64,000 nucleotides of DNA from Endotrypanum monterogeii (Eukaryota > Euglenozoa > Kinetoplastea > Trypanosomatida > Trypanosomatidae): the NCBI GenBank assembly GCA_000333855.2, contig CM007328.1:87763-151762 (forward strand). The letters run 5' to 3'. This document shows positions 49,875 to 59,995 of the stretch, piece after piece (positions within the stretch are counted from its first letter, which is position 1; each line of letters starts with the position of its first letter). Both the position numbers and the translations under genes were made by a program. A model generated the notes under the pieces. It was not told where the DNA came from. It worked only from the letters and a program-made list of their open reading frames with translations, and searched no databases.

Positions 49875-50690
49875 ATGTTCCGCAAGTCGGCTCTCTGGAG
49901 AGTGTGGCTCGGCGGCACCGGCTCCTCACCGGCGCTCGGCCTAGACCTCCGCTCCCCAACGGGTCAGTTTGTGAACGTTGTCCCAGAAGGCATGCAGCCG
50001 CGGCGGCGTACGGCCAATCACTTCAACCCGACACCACAGGCGAACAGCCTCGCCGCTACCCACTATGCACACACGCCGGAGCTACGACACATGGCCGATG
50101 GAGCCGCGATGTCTCTTAGCGGACAGCGCATGCCTGTATCAAAACCAGGACTCTCCAAGTGGACTCGTCATCTGCGCGGCGACATATACGATGAGCTGCT
50201 GAAGCTACCGCTACGCTACGCACTGCACGACTTCCGCACGCTTCAAGCACATATCCACGCTGTGCCGGGTATCGCCACCTCCACCGGAGAGCGTCTTCCG
50301 CCTGGTGTGTACCACACCTCCAAGCGCCTCTCCTCCGACACACCGGACGCGCCGGCGTACTATGCAGTAGCGGGGAGAGACTCAGCGGTGGGCTACGCGC
50401 CGCCCTTGGGTCCGGCCGACCCCGTCGATGTGATTCCTTTCTTCGTCCACCGCACCAGTAACGGTCATCTCCCCGGAAAAATATACTCGATGAACCCCAA
50501 GACCCTCATGCCAGCCTTCTACATGCGTATTCAGAACATCGAGGGCGACATGTTCCGCTTCGAGGAAGAGCTGCTGAAAATTTTTCCGACGAAGAAAATT
50601 TTTGTGCGCAGTCACTCCGTTTATGTGTACAACGTGAACCTGGACGGACGCTCCGTGCTACACCACTGGCTGCTGGGTCTCGGGTTTTGA
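49875..50690 (+). CDS. mL49: Mitochondrial ribosomal protein mL49
   Basis: The last 85 residues of this 271-residue protein match the mL49 (IMG2) family of the mitochondrial large ribosomal subunit. From about 185 it reads VIPFFVHRTSNGHLPGKIY, then a basic-hydrophobic strand, MRIQNIEGD, an EELLKIFP helix and the family-type ending WLLGLGF at the very C-terminus. This matches the spacing of human MRPL49, in which a Pro-Phe strand, an RT-x-NLPVY step, I-x-GD and a terminal WL-x-GF recur. The first 180 residues are an extension, as is usual for kinetoplastid mitoribosomal proteins. The basic start MFRKSALWRVW fits a mitochondrial targeting signal. The ATG directly follows a CTCTAG acceptor. The LYR protein upstream also points to mitochondria, but genes in such units are generally not grouped by function. 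Confidence 0.88.
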   Translation: MFRKSALWRVWLGGTGSSPALGLDLRSPTGQFVNVVPEGMQPRRRTANHFNPTPQANSLAATHYAHTPELRHMADGAAMSLSGQRMPVSKPGLSKWTRHLRGDIYDELLKLPLRYALHDFRTLQAHIHAVPGIATSTGERLPPGVYHTSKRLSSDTPDAPAYYAVAGRDSAVGYAPPLGPADPVDVIPFFVHRTSNGHLPGKIYSMNPKTLMPAFYMRIQNIEGDMFRFEEELLKIFPTKKIFVRSHSVYVYNVNLDGRSVLHHWLLGLGF

Positions 50691-51968
50691 TGTGTCTGCC
50701 TGTGCGCACGCTTCCTCCACCCAAGTTGAGGAGGAGCAGGAGGAGGACAAGAGTCTGCTCGATATTTCTAGGAATGCTACACGACGCCCTCCCCCCATTT
50801 CTCCCCTCTCTCGGTGTTTTTTTTTTTTTTGAGGGAGAGAGAGGGAGAGGGGGGGGGATCTCTACCGTGGCCACCACACAACTCACCAACACCCCCGATA
50901 ACTCACTTGGACCTGATTAATGAGCCGCGTGCACGTACGAAAAATAAATCCGACATCACACGCAAGTCGTTTAATGTGGGCTATACCCGCAATATATATA
51001 TATATATATACCTGTGTGTGTGTGTGTGTGGAATCATCTACGGTGTGAAGAGATATGCATCACTGGCCACATTCAAACTAGTAGTGCTGCGTGTGGCTGG
51101 TCGGGCGAGGGGAGGGAAGATGATCGAGTATGCGTCCTGAGAGGCAAGTCGAGCGAAGCCCTGAGGCACCCGGCTCGCCTCCGTCCCTGTTTGAACGACG
51201 TCACCAACTCTACCTTCCCCCCCCCCCCTGTTCACCCGTTCTCGCGAGGCAGAGCTTCGCGTGCTGCCTCTCCCCCTCACCACCACCACCCTACGCTATA
51301 CCCCTTCCAGAGGAGGAAGAGGGGGCTCCCCTTATGCCCGCGGGTGTATGCGCCTCGTGCGCGCGCGCTTTCTCTCAATGAGCCTTCTATTGCCTTGTGC
51401 ACCATCAACTTCCCCTCCTCTGCTCACACACGTACGCATACACATCCACGCCCACATACAAAATGTATATAATATACAATAAATACAGTGTAGTGAATGT
51501 TTTAGGGTGTTTCTGGTTTCAACGCTCTTCTCTTGTTTTATTTTATTTTTTGTGTGTATATCGGTATATTATAGTAATACGAATAATAATATTATATTTA
51601 TGTATATATATATACATACATCCGCATAGTCGATTGTTTTGATTTTGAACGTTGACTCACCCCAACGTAATCTCCCCCTCCCCCATCCGTCACCGACATA
51701 CCCGCAGCAGTCACCATCTTGATTGCACTCTGCGGCTCTTTTTTTTTTCTTTTTGTGTACGTGTGTGTCTGTGTGCCCCCTGGGCCTGTGCTTTTCTTTG
51801 CGCGCGCATACTTTTTATTGTTGCTTTTTTGTGTGGGTGAGAGAGACAGAGAGATCATTCGGTGGCTCATTCGTATTATTCATATACCTCGGCTGCTACT
51901 TCTCTATTGGTCGACTCTGCCACCCAGGCCTCTCGCCTTGTGTCCTCACCCATCTCGTTTCGGGTGCC
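50691..51968. other. Intergenic spacer
   Basis: No gene supported. It contains poly-T at 50817-50830, an AT run at 50993-51010 followed by (GT)n, C runs at 51219-51229, and AT-rich DNA at 51460-51620. A hydrophobic frame from 51723 into the next gene is written by T-rich sequence and lacks support. CACCCAG at about 51921-51927, followed by no other ATG before 51969, is a plausible splice signal. Confidence 0.65.
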
Positions 51969-52619
51969 ATGTTTCTAACCGCCTGGGATCCTGTGCGCGG
52001 GCTGCAGCGTCGTGGAATTGCCGCCTTACTGCTGTACACCACCACTGCATGGTATATTCAGAGGTGCCTCACTAGGCCGGGCGCGACGACGGCCCTCGCA
52101 CAGGGATCGGCCTCCGCCGGCACCGGCACATGCTCGATGTCTGTGTGGACGACCACGACCCCACCGTCGGTGAGGCCACCCATAGAATACCCGCAGGACT
52201 ACATCAGCTACACTCGACAACAATACCCACTGCCACAAGTGAACTTCCTTGAAGGCTATTGGTTCGTATCTATCGGCCTCGTGGTGGTGGTCATCGGATT
52301 CATGTACATACTACTCGCCCTCGTGATATCGGCACGCTTTGAGTTTGGCGCGCAGAGAAAAGCTCAGAAGGTGATACCGATATCGTACATGACGATGGGC
52401 TGCTTCGACCCACACGGAAACGACGGGCAGGGGAGTTTGTCGGAGACGTGGACGCGTGGCAGGGGCCCAGGAGTTGGCTCACGCCACCGTGAACAGTCCT
52501 CCTCGTCTCGTGAGTTGACTTCATTCTCCAGCGACGATGATAGCCACAGGAGTGGAGGTGTATGGTCATCCGCCCATGAAGACAACCATGTCATCCATAT
52601 AAATCCGCTACGGCGCTAA
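51969..52619 (+). CDS. Single-pass membrane protein, NP(L/F)RR family member A
   Basis: This 216-residue protein is one of three related genes in this part of the window. A hydrophobic N-terminal stretch (16-34) may be a signal peptide or anchor. A short Thr/Pro-rich external part leads to the shared block EYPQDYISYTRQQYP (73-87). A membrane helix follows (98-121), then RFEFGAQRKAQKV. The cytosolic tail is polar, Ser-rich and ends INPLRR. Compared with the gene at 54248, EYP, the Tyr-x-Arg-Gln motif, a WxV helix start, RFE and QRKA align in order. The start is the first ATG after the CCCAG at 51927; an extension of 82 codons upstream is discarded. The function is unknown; a terminal RR with NP before it could be a sorting signal. 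Confidence 0.86.
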   Translation: MFLTAWDPVRGLQRRGIAALLLYTTTAWYIQRCLTRPGATTALAQGSASAGTGTCSMSVWTTTTPPSVRPPIEYPQDYISYTRQQYPLPQVNFLEGYWFVSIGLVVVVIGFMYILLALVISARFEFGAQRKAQKVIPISYMTMGCFDPHGNDGQGSLSETWTRGRGPGVGSRHREQSSSSRELTSFSSDDDSHRSGGVWSSAHEDNHVIHINPLRR

Positions 52620-52977
52620 CACCAGCAGCCCCAACGAAATAGAAGGAGATGCGATGGCATGCCCTGCTCTGTACCGTGACTCGAAGACCCCATTCGGTAA
52701 GCCCAATAGCGATTCCCCTCCCTTCTCAGACCCTTGCCACCCCTCCCATTACCACCTGCGCAGCATGAACCGCCACCCCTTTGCATCGCAGCCATCATCA
52801 ACCCGGCCAGCGCACCACAGGCATCTCTGATCGGTCCCCACCGATGCCTCGTAGGTTGGCTCACATCCAACACACTCGATCGTGCCTATCCTCCCCCTAC
52901 CCACATCGACACAGCAAAATACCGTGGTGGTGTCTCTCTCGGGATGTGGAGAAAGACTCTGCGACCAGTGAGAGGCG

Positions 52978-53005
52978 GGGGGGGGGGGGGGGGGGGGGGG
53001 GGGGG
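52978..53005 (+). repeat. Run of 28 G
   Basis: Twenty-eight consecutive G occur on the + strand, followed by AA and more G. This is long enough for a G-quadruplex with many registers. It may also be inflated or shortened in the assembly. Confidence 0.85.
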
Positions 53006-53509
53006 AAGGGGGCGTCCTGCTGAGTCGACTTGCAGCCACCGGTGCACCCTTCCCTATTATATATGGAAGACACGCAGACATGTTGATGATACGAGGGAAA
53101 ATAAGATGGTCATATTTTCTCCTCCTTGTGACGAAGTACCGCTTCCCTCTCCCATTGTTTATGTATGTGTTTGTTTGTTTTTAAAGCTGTGGAATCGTGT
53201 GCGTGTGCGCGATGCCTTCATTCTCGATGCAATGGGCATCTGTGGAGGGGCAGACAGCTCCTACTCATCATCTCACCACCACACATACACACACACACAC
53301 ACACACATCCTCTCCCCTAACCATATGGAGGAGCCCCCCCCCCTCCCTCCTCCTCCTTTCTCAACCTGCTATGTCTCATTGTGTGAACAGACTTTCTCTT
53401 TTTCTTTTTCTTCTCCCTCATCCGCCCGCAGAGATGCGTACGAAGCATAATGTCACGTGTGTGTGTGTGTATTTGTATGTGTATGCATGTACATTATAAA
53501 GGTATGTGC

Positions 53510-53539
53510 TTTCTATATATATATATATATATATAGAAA
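53510..53539. repeat. Perfect 30-base palindrome
   Basis: TTTCTATATATAT on one side mirrors ATATATATAGAAA on the other with an unbroken AT core; no loop is left over. It could extrude as a cruciform or fold as an RNA hairpin. Confidence 0.8.
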
Positions 53540-53977
53540 TTTATCATATTTTGGGGGAAGAGGGGATGGTTGTGATACCCATCATTGTTTTTTCACTTTA
53601 TATACACATATACCTGTGCACGTAGACAATCCGTATGTGCATAGCATACACCTATATAATATAAATACTTATTAATTTACCTATATATATATATATATAT
53701 ATATATATGAAGCATTGTGGCGCGCGTGTGTTATGATCACCATCACTAAAATGGCTACACATGTGGCGAGTGGAAGGCGATTTTTTTCCTACGACGCGCA
53801 TCCGCCTGCACGGTATGCAGGCTCGAACGACCGGTAGCACACACACACACACAGACACTTCTCCCCCCCCCTTCTCCTTCTCGTTCTTTTTCTCGGTGTA
53901 CCCTTGCTGACACCGTGCAACAGCGGCACCTGTACAGGCCCCTTCGAATTCCTCTACACGCGCACACAGACACACAC

Positions 53978-54008
<31 letters not shown>

Positions 54009-54247
54009 CCCATTCTCATTCCCTCCTAGTCCCCTGCTTGGGTACGGCGTGTAGGAGTTTCTCCCTCTCTTCCTCAGACATCCCTCTTCTTCTTTTTTTG
54101 ACCCTCCTCCCCCCCCCCCTCCGTGATTCCACGGAAGGATGTACTGAGGGTGAGGATCTTCTGCGCACATGATATTGGTGCTATCGTGCCTACAGCTCAG
54201 AGCCCCATCCTCACCATTATTCCCATCGTGACCATCATTTTTATGCC

Positions 54248-54757
54248 ATGGACAGCACCAGCACGCCCAACTCCCAGCCCCAGGAGGCGTGGATGACAAC
54301 CCCATCTCCACCGACAGGCGGAGTAGTCGAGTATCCGATTGGCAGCATCACATACCAACGTCAAAACATACAGCTGCCAGAACCGCCCTTCTTCTTCTCT
54401 CACTGGTACGTCGGCATCATCTGCATTGTGCTCTTGACCCTCGTCGTCTACTCGCTGCTGGCAGCGTCGATACTTTATCGCTTCGAGTGGATGAAGCAAC
54501 GCAAGGCGAAGCCTGTCGTGGCGAATGCATATCAGAGAGACGGTTTCTTTAACCTCGAGAGCTGCACTGTGAAGGAGTCGACGAGCTCGCCCGCGCACCG
54601 GCAGCATCGCAGCAGAGGGCCGCCGCCCGCCAGATCTACGGGCCGCGCCATGGGACAGTTCCTTGAGCGGGAGGAGTCTGGGAGCGCAGAAAGCAGAAGC
54701 CCAACTTTATCGGAGAACGAAGACGCTTCTGTTGGCAGGAACCCATTTCGACGATAA
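54248..54757 (+). CDS. Single-pass membrane protein, NP(L/F)RR family member B
   Basis: This 169-residue protein is the closest relative of the gene at 51969. A short polar, Pro/Thr-rich N-terminus lacks a signal peptide. The shared block EYPIGSITYQRQN (28-40) precedes the membrane helix (53-76, starting WYVGIICIV), then YRFEWMKQRKAKPV. The tail is Ser/Glu-rich and ends RNPFRR. The ATG at 54248 is the only in-frame one downstream of a TGA at 54170. An overlapping out-of-frame ATG five bases upstream (TTATGCCATGG) opens a frame of 17 codons, which could reduce translation if included in the mRNA. Lacking an N-terminal signal, it probably inserts by its single helix. Confidence 0.85.
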   Translation: MDSTSTPNSQPQEAWMTTPSPPTGGVVEYPIGSITYQRQNIQLPEPPFFFSHWYVGIICIVLLTLVVYSLLAASILYRFEWMKQRKAKPVVANAYQRDGFFNLESCTVKESTSSPAHRQHRSRGPPPARSTGRAMGQFLEREESGSAESRSPTLSENEDASVGRNPFRR

Positions 54758-55519
54758 GAAGTATTCATTGTGTGTATTTTTTTTTTTTGTTGTGTGTGTG
54801 TGTTTTTCGAGCGAGATGGAAGGGTGTTGCGTCGTGAAAGGGATGCACTGACGTCATCGAATCCGGGCACGCAGAGGAGGTATCGCGGGAAGAGAGAAGG
54901 CGGAATGCGGGCTTCGTTTTTTTTTTTATTCATCAGCGCACAAGGAAGCAGAAACGAGGAGGGGGGGCAAGGGGGAGAGAGAAAGCACAAAAGAGAAGGA
55001 AGAAAGAAAGCGGCGGGATGGTGCACTGCGACTACAAGATACGGTAGTGCTTTGCATGCCACTGTACGCCCTCAACGTGTACCCCGTTGCCCCCCCCCCT
55101 CCCCTTGCAAGTAATGTTCTCTACATGACGGCTCGAACCGCGTTTTGATTTGTTTTTTTATCGTGTGCTTGTACCTCATCCCGGGGTCGGTAGAAGGCTG
55201 GTGTGATGCCCACTCCCAACAAGCAGAAACACCTTTTCGACTCCCCCCTGCGCGTCGCTTTGCTTTTCCCCTCCCTCCCTCCCTCCCTCCCTCCCCCTTC
55301 CTTTCAGTATGTCTCCTGTTGTTGTCGCTCCCTCTCTCTTTCGGGGCGGAGATCTACGCCTCGTGAGCGCTGTACGGCGCTTTCTTTACTGCATCCATCG
55401 TCCACCTGAAAGCTACAAAATAGAACAAGGGGAAGTGGGGGGGAGGCAATGGTATCTATTTTTTTCTTTTCAGTTGGACAGCTGCACGCACACTATGCAA
55501 ACATATAATATTATATAAC

Positions 55520-55590
<71 letters not shown>

Positions 55591-57025
55591 CATTGTGGTA
55601 GTTTCTGCTCTTCTGCATCATTTGTGTCGCTCCCATCTTGTGAAGCTCTGCCCCCTACCCCATGTGCATTATTTCTTTTGTCCCTCTTTTCATTCATTTG
55701 GTATATATATTATATATAAATATATGTACGTATGTGTCTGTGTGCGAACACGCTGTTTATCTATTTTCGTTGACAATCGATAGTCGTTGCCGTCGCTTTC
55801 ACATTCCGCAGAATCAGCACCTCTCAACGGAGCTCTCCAGCAGACTCGAAAATTTGAAAAAACTTTCAAAAAAAAAAGAAAAAAGAAAGGGATGCTGTGT
55901 CCGCGCTTCTTGAGCGGTATTTTCCTTTTCTGGATCGCGGCATCTAGGAAATTTCTGTACGGAAGTCCACCGAAACACACACACACACACATGCACATAC
56001 ACCAGAGAAAGAGAAGGCGCAAGTGTAGCGTGGACCTGCTTGTTTGTGACTGCGCCGGATGTATCGTAGTGCGTGTTGTTGTTTTTTTTGTTGTTTTTTC
56101 CTTTTTTTTTGTAGTTATGCAGTTATACTCGTCACTTTTGCAAGTGAGAAAAGAGGAGGCAAGGATGATCCCAACCCTTCCTTCCCTCCCTCTCTCCCTC
56201 GATCCCACTAGTGGAAACCCGATAATAGTTTTACATTGGTTTAGCGAGGGGGGAGGGGGCAGGTGAACGCACAAGAAGAAGCGCGAATATATAAATGTGT
56301 GCGTCTGCTTCACGTAGGTAACTTATTTTTTATACTATTTCTCATTCCGCATACAAACGCATACATGGTGAGCCAGTTCGGTCCTCACGGTCGTCCACCC
56401 TGCCCTCTCTACCTTTGTGTGTATGTGCCTCTGGGTATCCGAGCCGCTAGTCCAACAGGAACTCGACAGCATGGCGCCTGAACAGCACCATCGCTATATA
56501 TATATGTATGCGTTGCTACACGTGGTGTAGACAGCTCGTGTCTCGCGTACACCCCCCCCGCACCCTCTACCCTCTCTTCCCCACCTCTTTCTGACGCTGC
56601 AGTAACCAAGGCCTTCTACCGCTCTCCACTTGTCTCCTATCAAGGTTCCCCCTCGCTTCACACAGCTTCCTTTTTTTTTTTCGGGGGGAGAGAGAGGGGT
56701 CAAGAAAGTAATTACGCTACACTACACATACAAAACATATCGGTGCGCATAGTGGCGTATTTTTTGTTTTTTTCTTTTTGTTGTTGTTGTTGTTCTGATG
56801 CAAAGTGGACGCGCTGAACCAGCGCCCTGTATAAAGCACCACGTTAAGGCAAACCAGAGAAAGGTGGGGAAGCACAACAAACAAATATATGTATACATAA
56901 ATCTATATATAACGGAGCAACTACTCACCTTCATACACGTCGAAGCCTCGCGCGCCTTTTTTTTCCTGTCCTGACATCCCCCTCCTCAGAACACAACCGC
57001 TCCCACACCACCACACAAAGAGAGA

Positions 57026-57072
<47 letters not shown>

Positions 57073-57373
57073 ACGTTCGCGTACTTCTTTACCTCTCCTG
57101 GCAAAAAAAAAAAAGAACACATACACAAAAATATTTTGCTCTCATTTTTCCTTTGATTTCTTTTTCTTTGTCCCCCCCCCTCCTCCTCCTCCCCTCCCTT
57201 CCTTGGGACTGTAGCATTACATTTTTTATACCACTTCAGTGCACTTACCTCTTCTCCCCCCCTCCCTCGCCCTCGCCACCGCTGCTGCTGCTGCTGTTCT
57301 CTCCCTTTAACATCAACACACATACACACGTGCAGCCCGGCCCTCGTTGAGCCCTCACCCTAACCCCCTCCCA
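54758..57373. other. Gene-poor spacer
   Basis: No gene supported in 2.6 kb. It contains poly-T at 54777-54788 and 54918-54928, G/A-rich DNA, CCCT repeats near 55268-55295, an AT/GT compound at 55520-55586, AT runs near 55704-55726, (CA)n near 55974-55990, poly-T near 56082-56112, an uninterrupted AT repeat at 57030-57071, and C/T tracts at 57172-57205 and 57256-57310. TGCAG, with AG at 57334-57335, precedes the next gene. Confidence 0.65.
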
Positions 57374-58600
57374 ATGCTGCTGCCGCGCCATGCAGATGGT
57401 GCACCCCGAGCCTCCCTTCACGAAATCGAGGTACACCAAGGAGCGCTGTCGCTCACCCCCCTCGCATTTTTCTCATGCGGCGTCGTCGCTTCGCTCTACA
57501 CTGCCGTCCTCGCTGTGATACTTCTCGCTGTGGTGCATCACCGACGCTCAATGAGACGCACTCACACGCAAAGCACGTCACTCGGTCTTCGACTCGTTTT
57601 CCAGGGGGGGACGAATGAGGGTGGAGCGAACGCTGCTGCTAAAACGAAGGGGGATGTGTTGTCGATGCTGCGTGCGCAGACGTCCAAAGAACTCTCTTCA
57701 GCCGGCCGAAGAAGTATTCAGGTGAACGACCTGAAGGCCTACCGCCTCATGAAGTTACAGAGCTGTATGGATAGCGACCTGGAATCCGAGGAACGTACGC
57801 ACGAGAGAAGCCTCAAAGCCCCCTCGGCTGCGTTGGTGACCGCGCTTGGCAATCCATCGCCGTCGGAACATCGCATCCGGTGTGCGGAAGCGTGCGGCAG
57901 CCCCGACTGGAAAATGGGGCTGTCTAGCTTCGTAAACATCGATGCCTCAGCGACGCCGACGGAGTGGACTGGCGCTACGTGGCCGCAGATAAACCACGAC
58001 GAGATGAGCTCCGTCGTCGTAGAAAAACATGATATAGCCAACACAATTCGGCTCCCCACTGACTTGGAGCGTCTGACGAAGTCTGTGCGACCGTCTCCCT
58101 CTTCCTCCCTGAGCCCACCTCTCACCAGCGAAACGCTATCTGCTACGGCGGGTGGACCTCGCTGTCGATGCCGTTGTCGTCGTCGTCGATGCCGTCGACA
58201 TGAAGAATATTGCCGAGACTACTCTGCCTGTGGTAGCGGAGGTTGCGGCAGATCAAGATGCTCGACTGCACCCACCCGCTTCGGGGGTACCGCCATATGG
58301 TTCTTGTCCTCCTCCGAACATTCTGTGTCTCAGCCCTCTGAGTACTCATCTGCAACACTATCCGACAGTGGAGAGGTCGTCTCCGCCAAAGCAGAGGGAA
58401 CCGATGTAAAGATTCAGGCAACTGCCAGACGTCAGCGAGCACAGCAGCGGCACCAGTCAATAGAAGACATGGGCCTGGACTACGAAGCCGATGTCGAGGC
58501 CCATGCAACTGTTGTCTGCTCCCCAATAGACAGCGCAACGAGGGTTATTTCCATGACTGCTGCAGCCACGCGAATCGAAGCATGCGCCGCACCGTCTTAG
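57374..58600 (+). CDS. Membrane protein with a long cytosolic tail, unknown function
   Basis: This 408-residue protein starts at the first ATG after the AG at 57334-57335; a TTG nine codons upstream is rejected. A polar start of about 35 residues precedes one hydrophobic segment (about 37-62, FFSCGVVASLY then VLAVILLAVV), followed by basic HHRRSMRR. This is the pattern of a single-pass anchor with the tail in the cytosol. The tail is disordered and Ser/Glu/Arg-rich. An unusual Arg/Cys patch (CRCRCRRRRCRR) lies near 263-275. Similarity to the flanking NP(L/F)RR genes is limited to topology; the YxRQ block and NPxRR end are absent, so I do not include it in that family. I recognise no known family. 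Confidence 0.82.
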   Translation: MLLPRHADGAPRASLHEIEVHQGALSLTPLAFFSCGVVASLYTAVLAVILLAVVHHRRSMRRTHTQSTSLGLRLVFQGGTNEGGANAAAKTKGDVLSMLRAQTSKELSSAGRRSIQVNDLKAYRLMKLQSCMDSDLESEERTHERSLKAPSAALVTALGNPSPSEHRIRCAEACGSPDWKMGLSSFVNIDASATPTEWTGATWPQINHDEMSSVVVEKHDIANTIRLPTDLERLTKSVRPSPSSSLSPPLTSETLSATAGGPRCRCRCRRRRCRRHEEYCRDYSACGSGGCGRSRCSTAPTRFGGTAIWFLSSSEHSVSQPSEYSSATLSDSGEVVSAKAEGTDVKIQATARRQRAQQRHQSIEDMGLDYEADVEAHATVVCSPIDSATRVISMTAAATRIEACAAPS

Positions 58601-59506
58601 CTCGAATGTCCATGCGTAGCTGAGATGCACAACAACAGGCGCCAGCGAGCGACGCAGTAAGTGCGCACACGCACATGTACTGATATATATATATATATAT
58701 AAACTTAAAGATTTTTTTTTCATTTTCAATCTCTTCAAATAACTCATAGCATGTGTCGCATTTCGGTTCGTCTAAACATCTGGTTACCCCTGCGCCGCAG
58801 CGCAGAACAACTTATCTCGAAGAGATAGCATTGTCGCACGCTCTATGGCTGTTCGTCATCGATGTCTTCCCTCCCCCATCCCCATCCCCCCTCCCCCCCC
58901 CCACCACACACAGAGGGTGTGTGTGTGTGTGTGTGTCGATAACAGCCCCGCACCATCACGCACAATTGAGACCATCAGTCAAGCAGTGTACATTTTTGTT
59001 TGTTTGTTTGAACTGTTTTTGGAGAGGGAAGGAGGATAGACGGGCGTTTGAGTAGGTGGTTCCTCAGCGTTAGGAAACAGAGAATCATTGCGATGCGAAG
59101 AGAGGTAGAGTGTGTGTGTGTGTGTGTGTGGTCGCTTCGTTTTGGGTTCCATCTCCTCACATACTCACCCACACACATACACACACACAGATCACACCCG
59201 TTATAGGAGAATTCATTTTTTCCCTCCTCCTTGTGCGTTTTATTTTGTTTGTCTGTTGTTGTTTTTCTTTTTTAATTACTGAAGAGAGACGACAACATAA
59301 AAAGACTCCGTGGTTCATCAACTGCGAACGCAAACGCAGATACAAACCAGGGAAAGACAGAGCAGTTGAAGGAATGTGATGTTTTGAGTTCTGTATAATT
59401 ATCTGTGGAGTGAGGACAGTCTCTCTCCCCCTCTCTCTATATATATGTCTGTGTGAGTGTGTGCGTTACGGGGCTGCGAATGTTTTTTTTTTTGTTCGGG
59501 GGTAAG

Positions 59507-59546
<40 letters not shown>

Positions 59547-59961
59547 GGTGCACGATTTTAGGGCTCCCTTTCCTCTTTATTTTTTGTTTCTTTGCTCTTT
59601 TTTTTTTTTTGGAATAACGGCGGTGGGGTCATTTGTCGATAGAGGTGAACTGACATAAAAGGGGCGTAGACTCCGATGAACCAGAAATACGGTTCCCTTT
59701 GTGTTTGTGTGTGGGTGTGGTCATATTTATGTTCATACCTACCTCCTCATGGATGAGAAAGTGTAAGCAGCAGAAATGCCCCCGCCCTTTTTTGTTGCTG
59801 TTGTGTCCCCCTTCTCCCTCCCTCCCTCCCTCCCCCTCTCTCTCTCATATGTGATCGTCTATTTTTTTTTTTTCTTCTTGCTTCGACTTGTTTTTTTTTT
59901 TTACATTTCATTCCTCCAAATCTTTTACAAGTTGGTGGAGGCGTTTGCCTGCTCTGTCCTC

Positions 59962-59995
<34 letters not shown>

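Larger units (their letters stand above)
52620..54247. other. Intergenic spacer with a run of 28 G
   Basis: No gene supported. It has the G run at 52978-53005, (CA)n at 53282-53306, C runs at 53334-53344, (GT)n at 53456-53470, AT palindromes at 53510-53539 and 53680-53708, (CAA)n at 53979-54009, and a C/T tract at 54084-54123. In the last 120 bases several ATG triplets occur before the next start. Confidence 0.65.

Noticed and set aside
51723..51968. Hydrophobic N-terminal extension of family member A
   Set aside because: It is written by T-rich spacer and spans the likely splice acceptor at 51926-51927.
57374..58600. Membership of this gene in the NP(L/F)RR family
   Set aside because: It has similar topology and lies between members, but no YxRQ block and no NPxRR ending.
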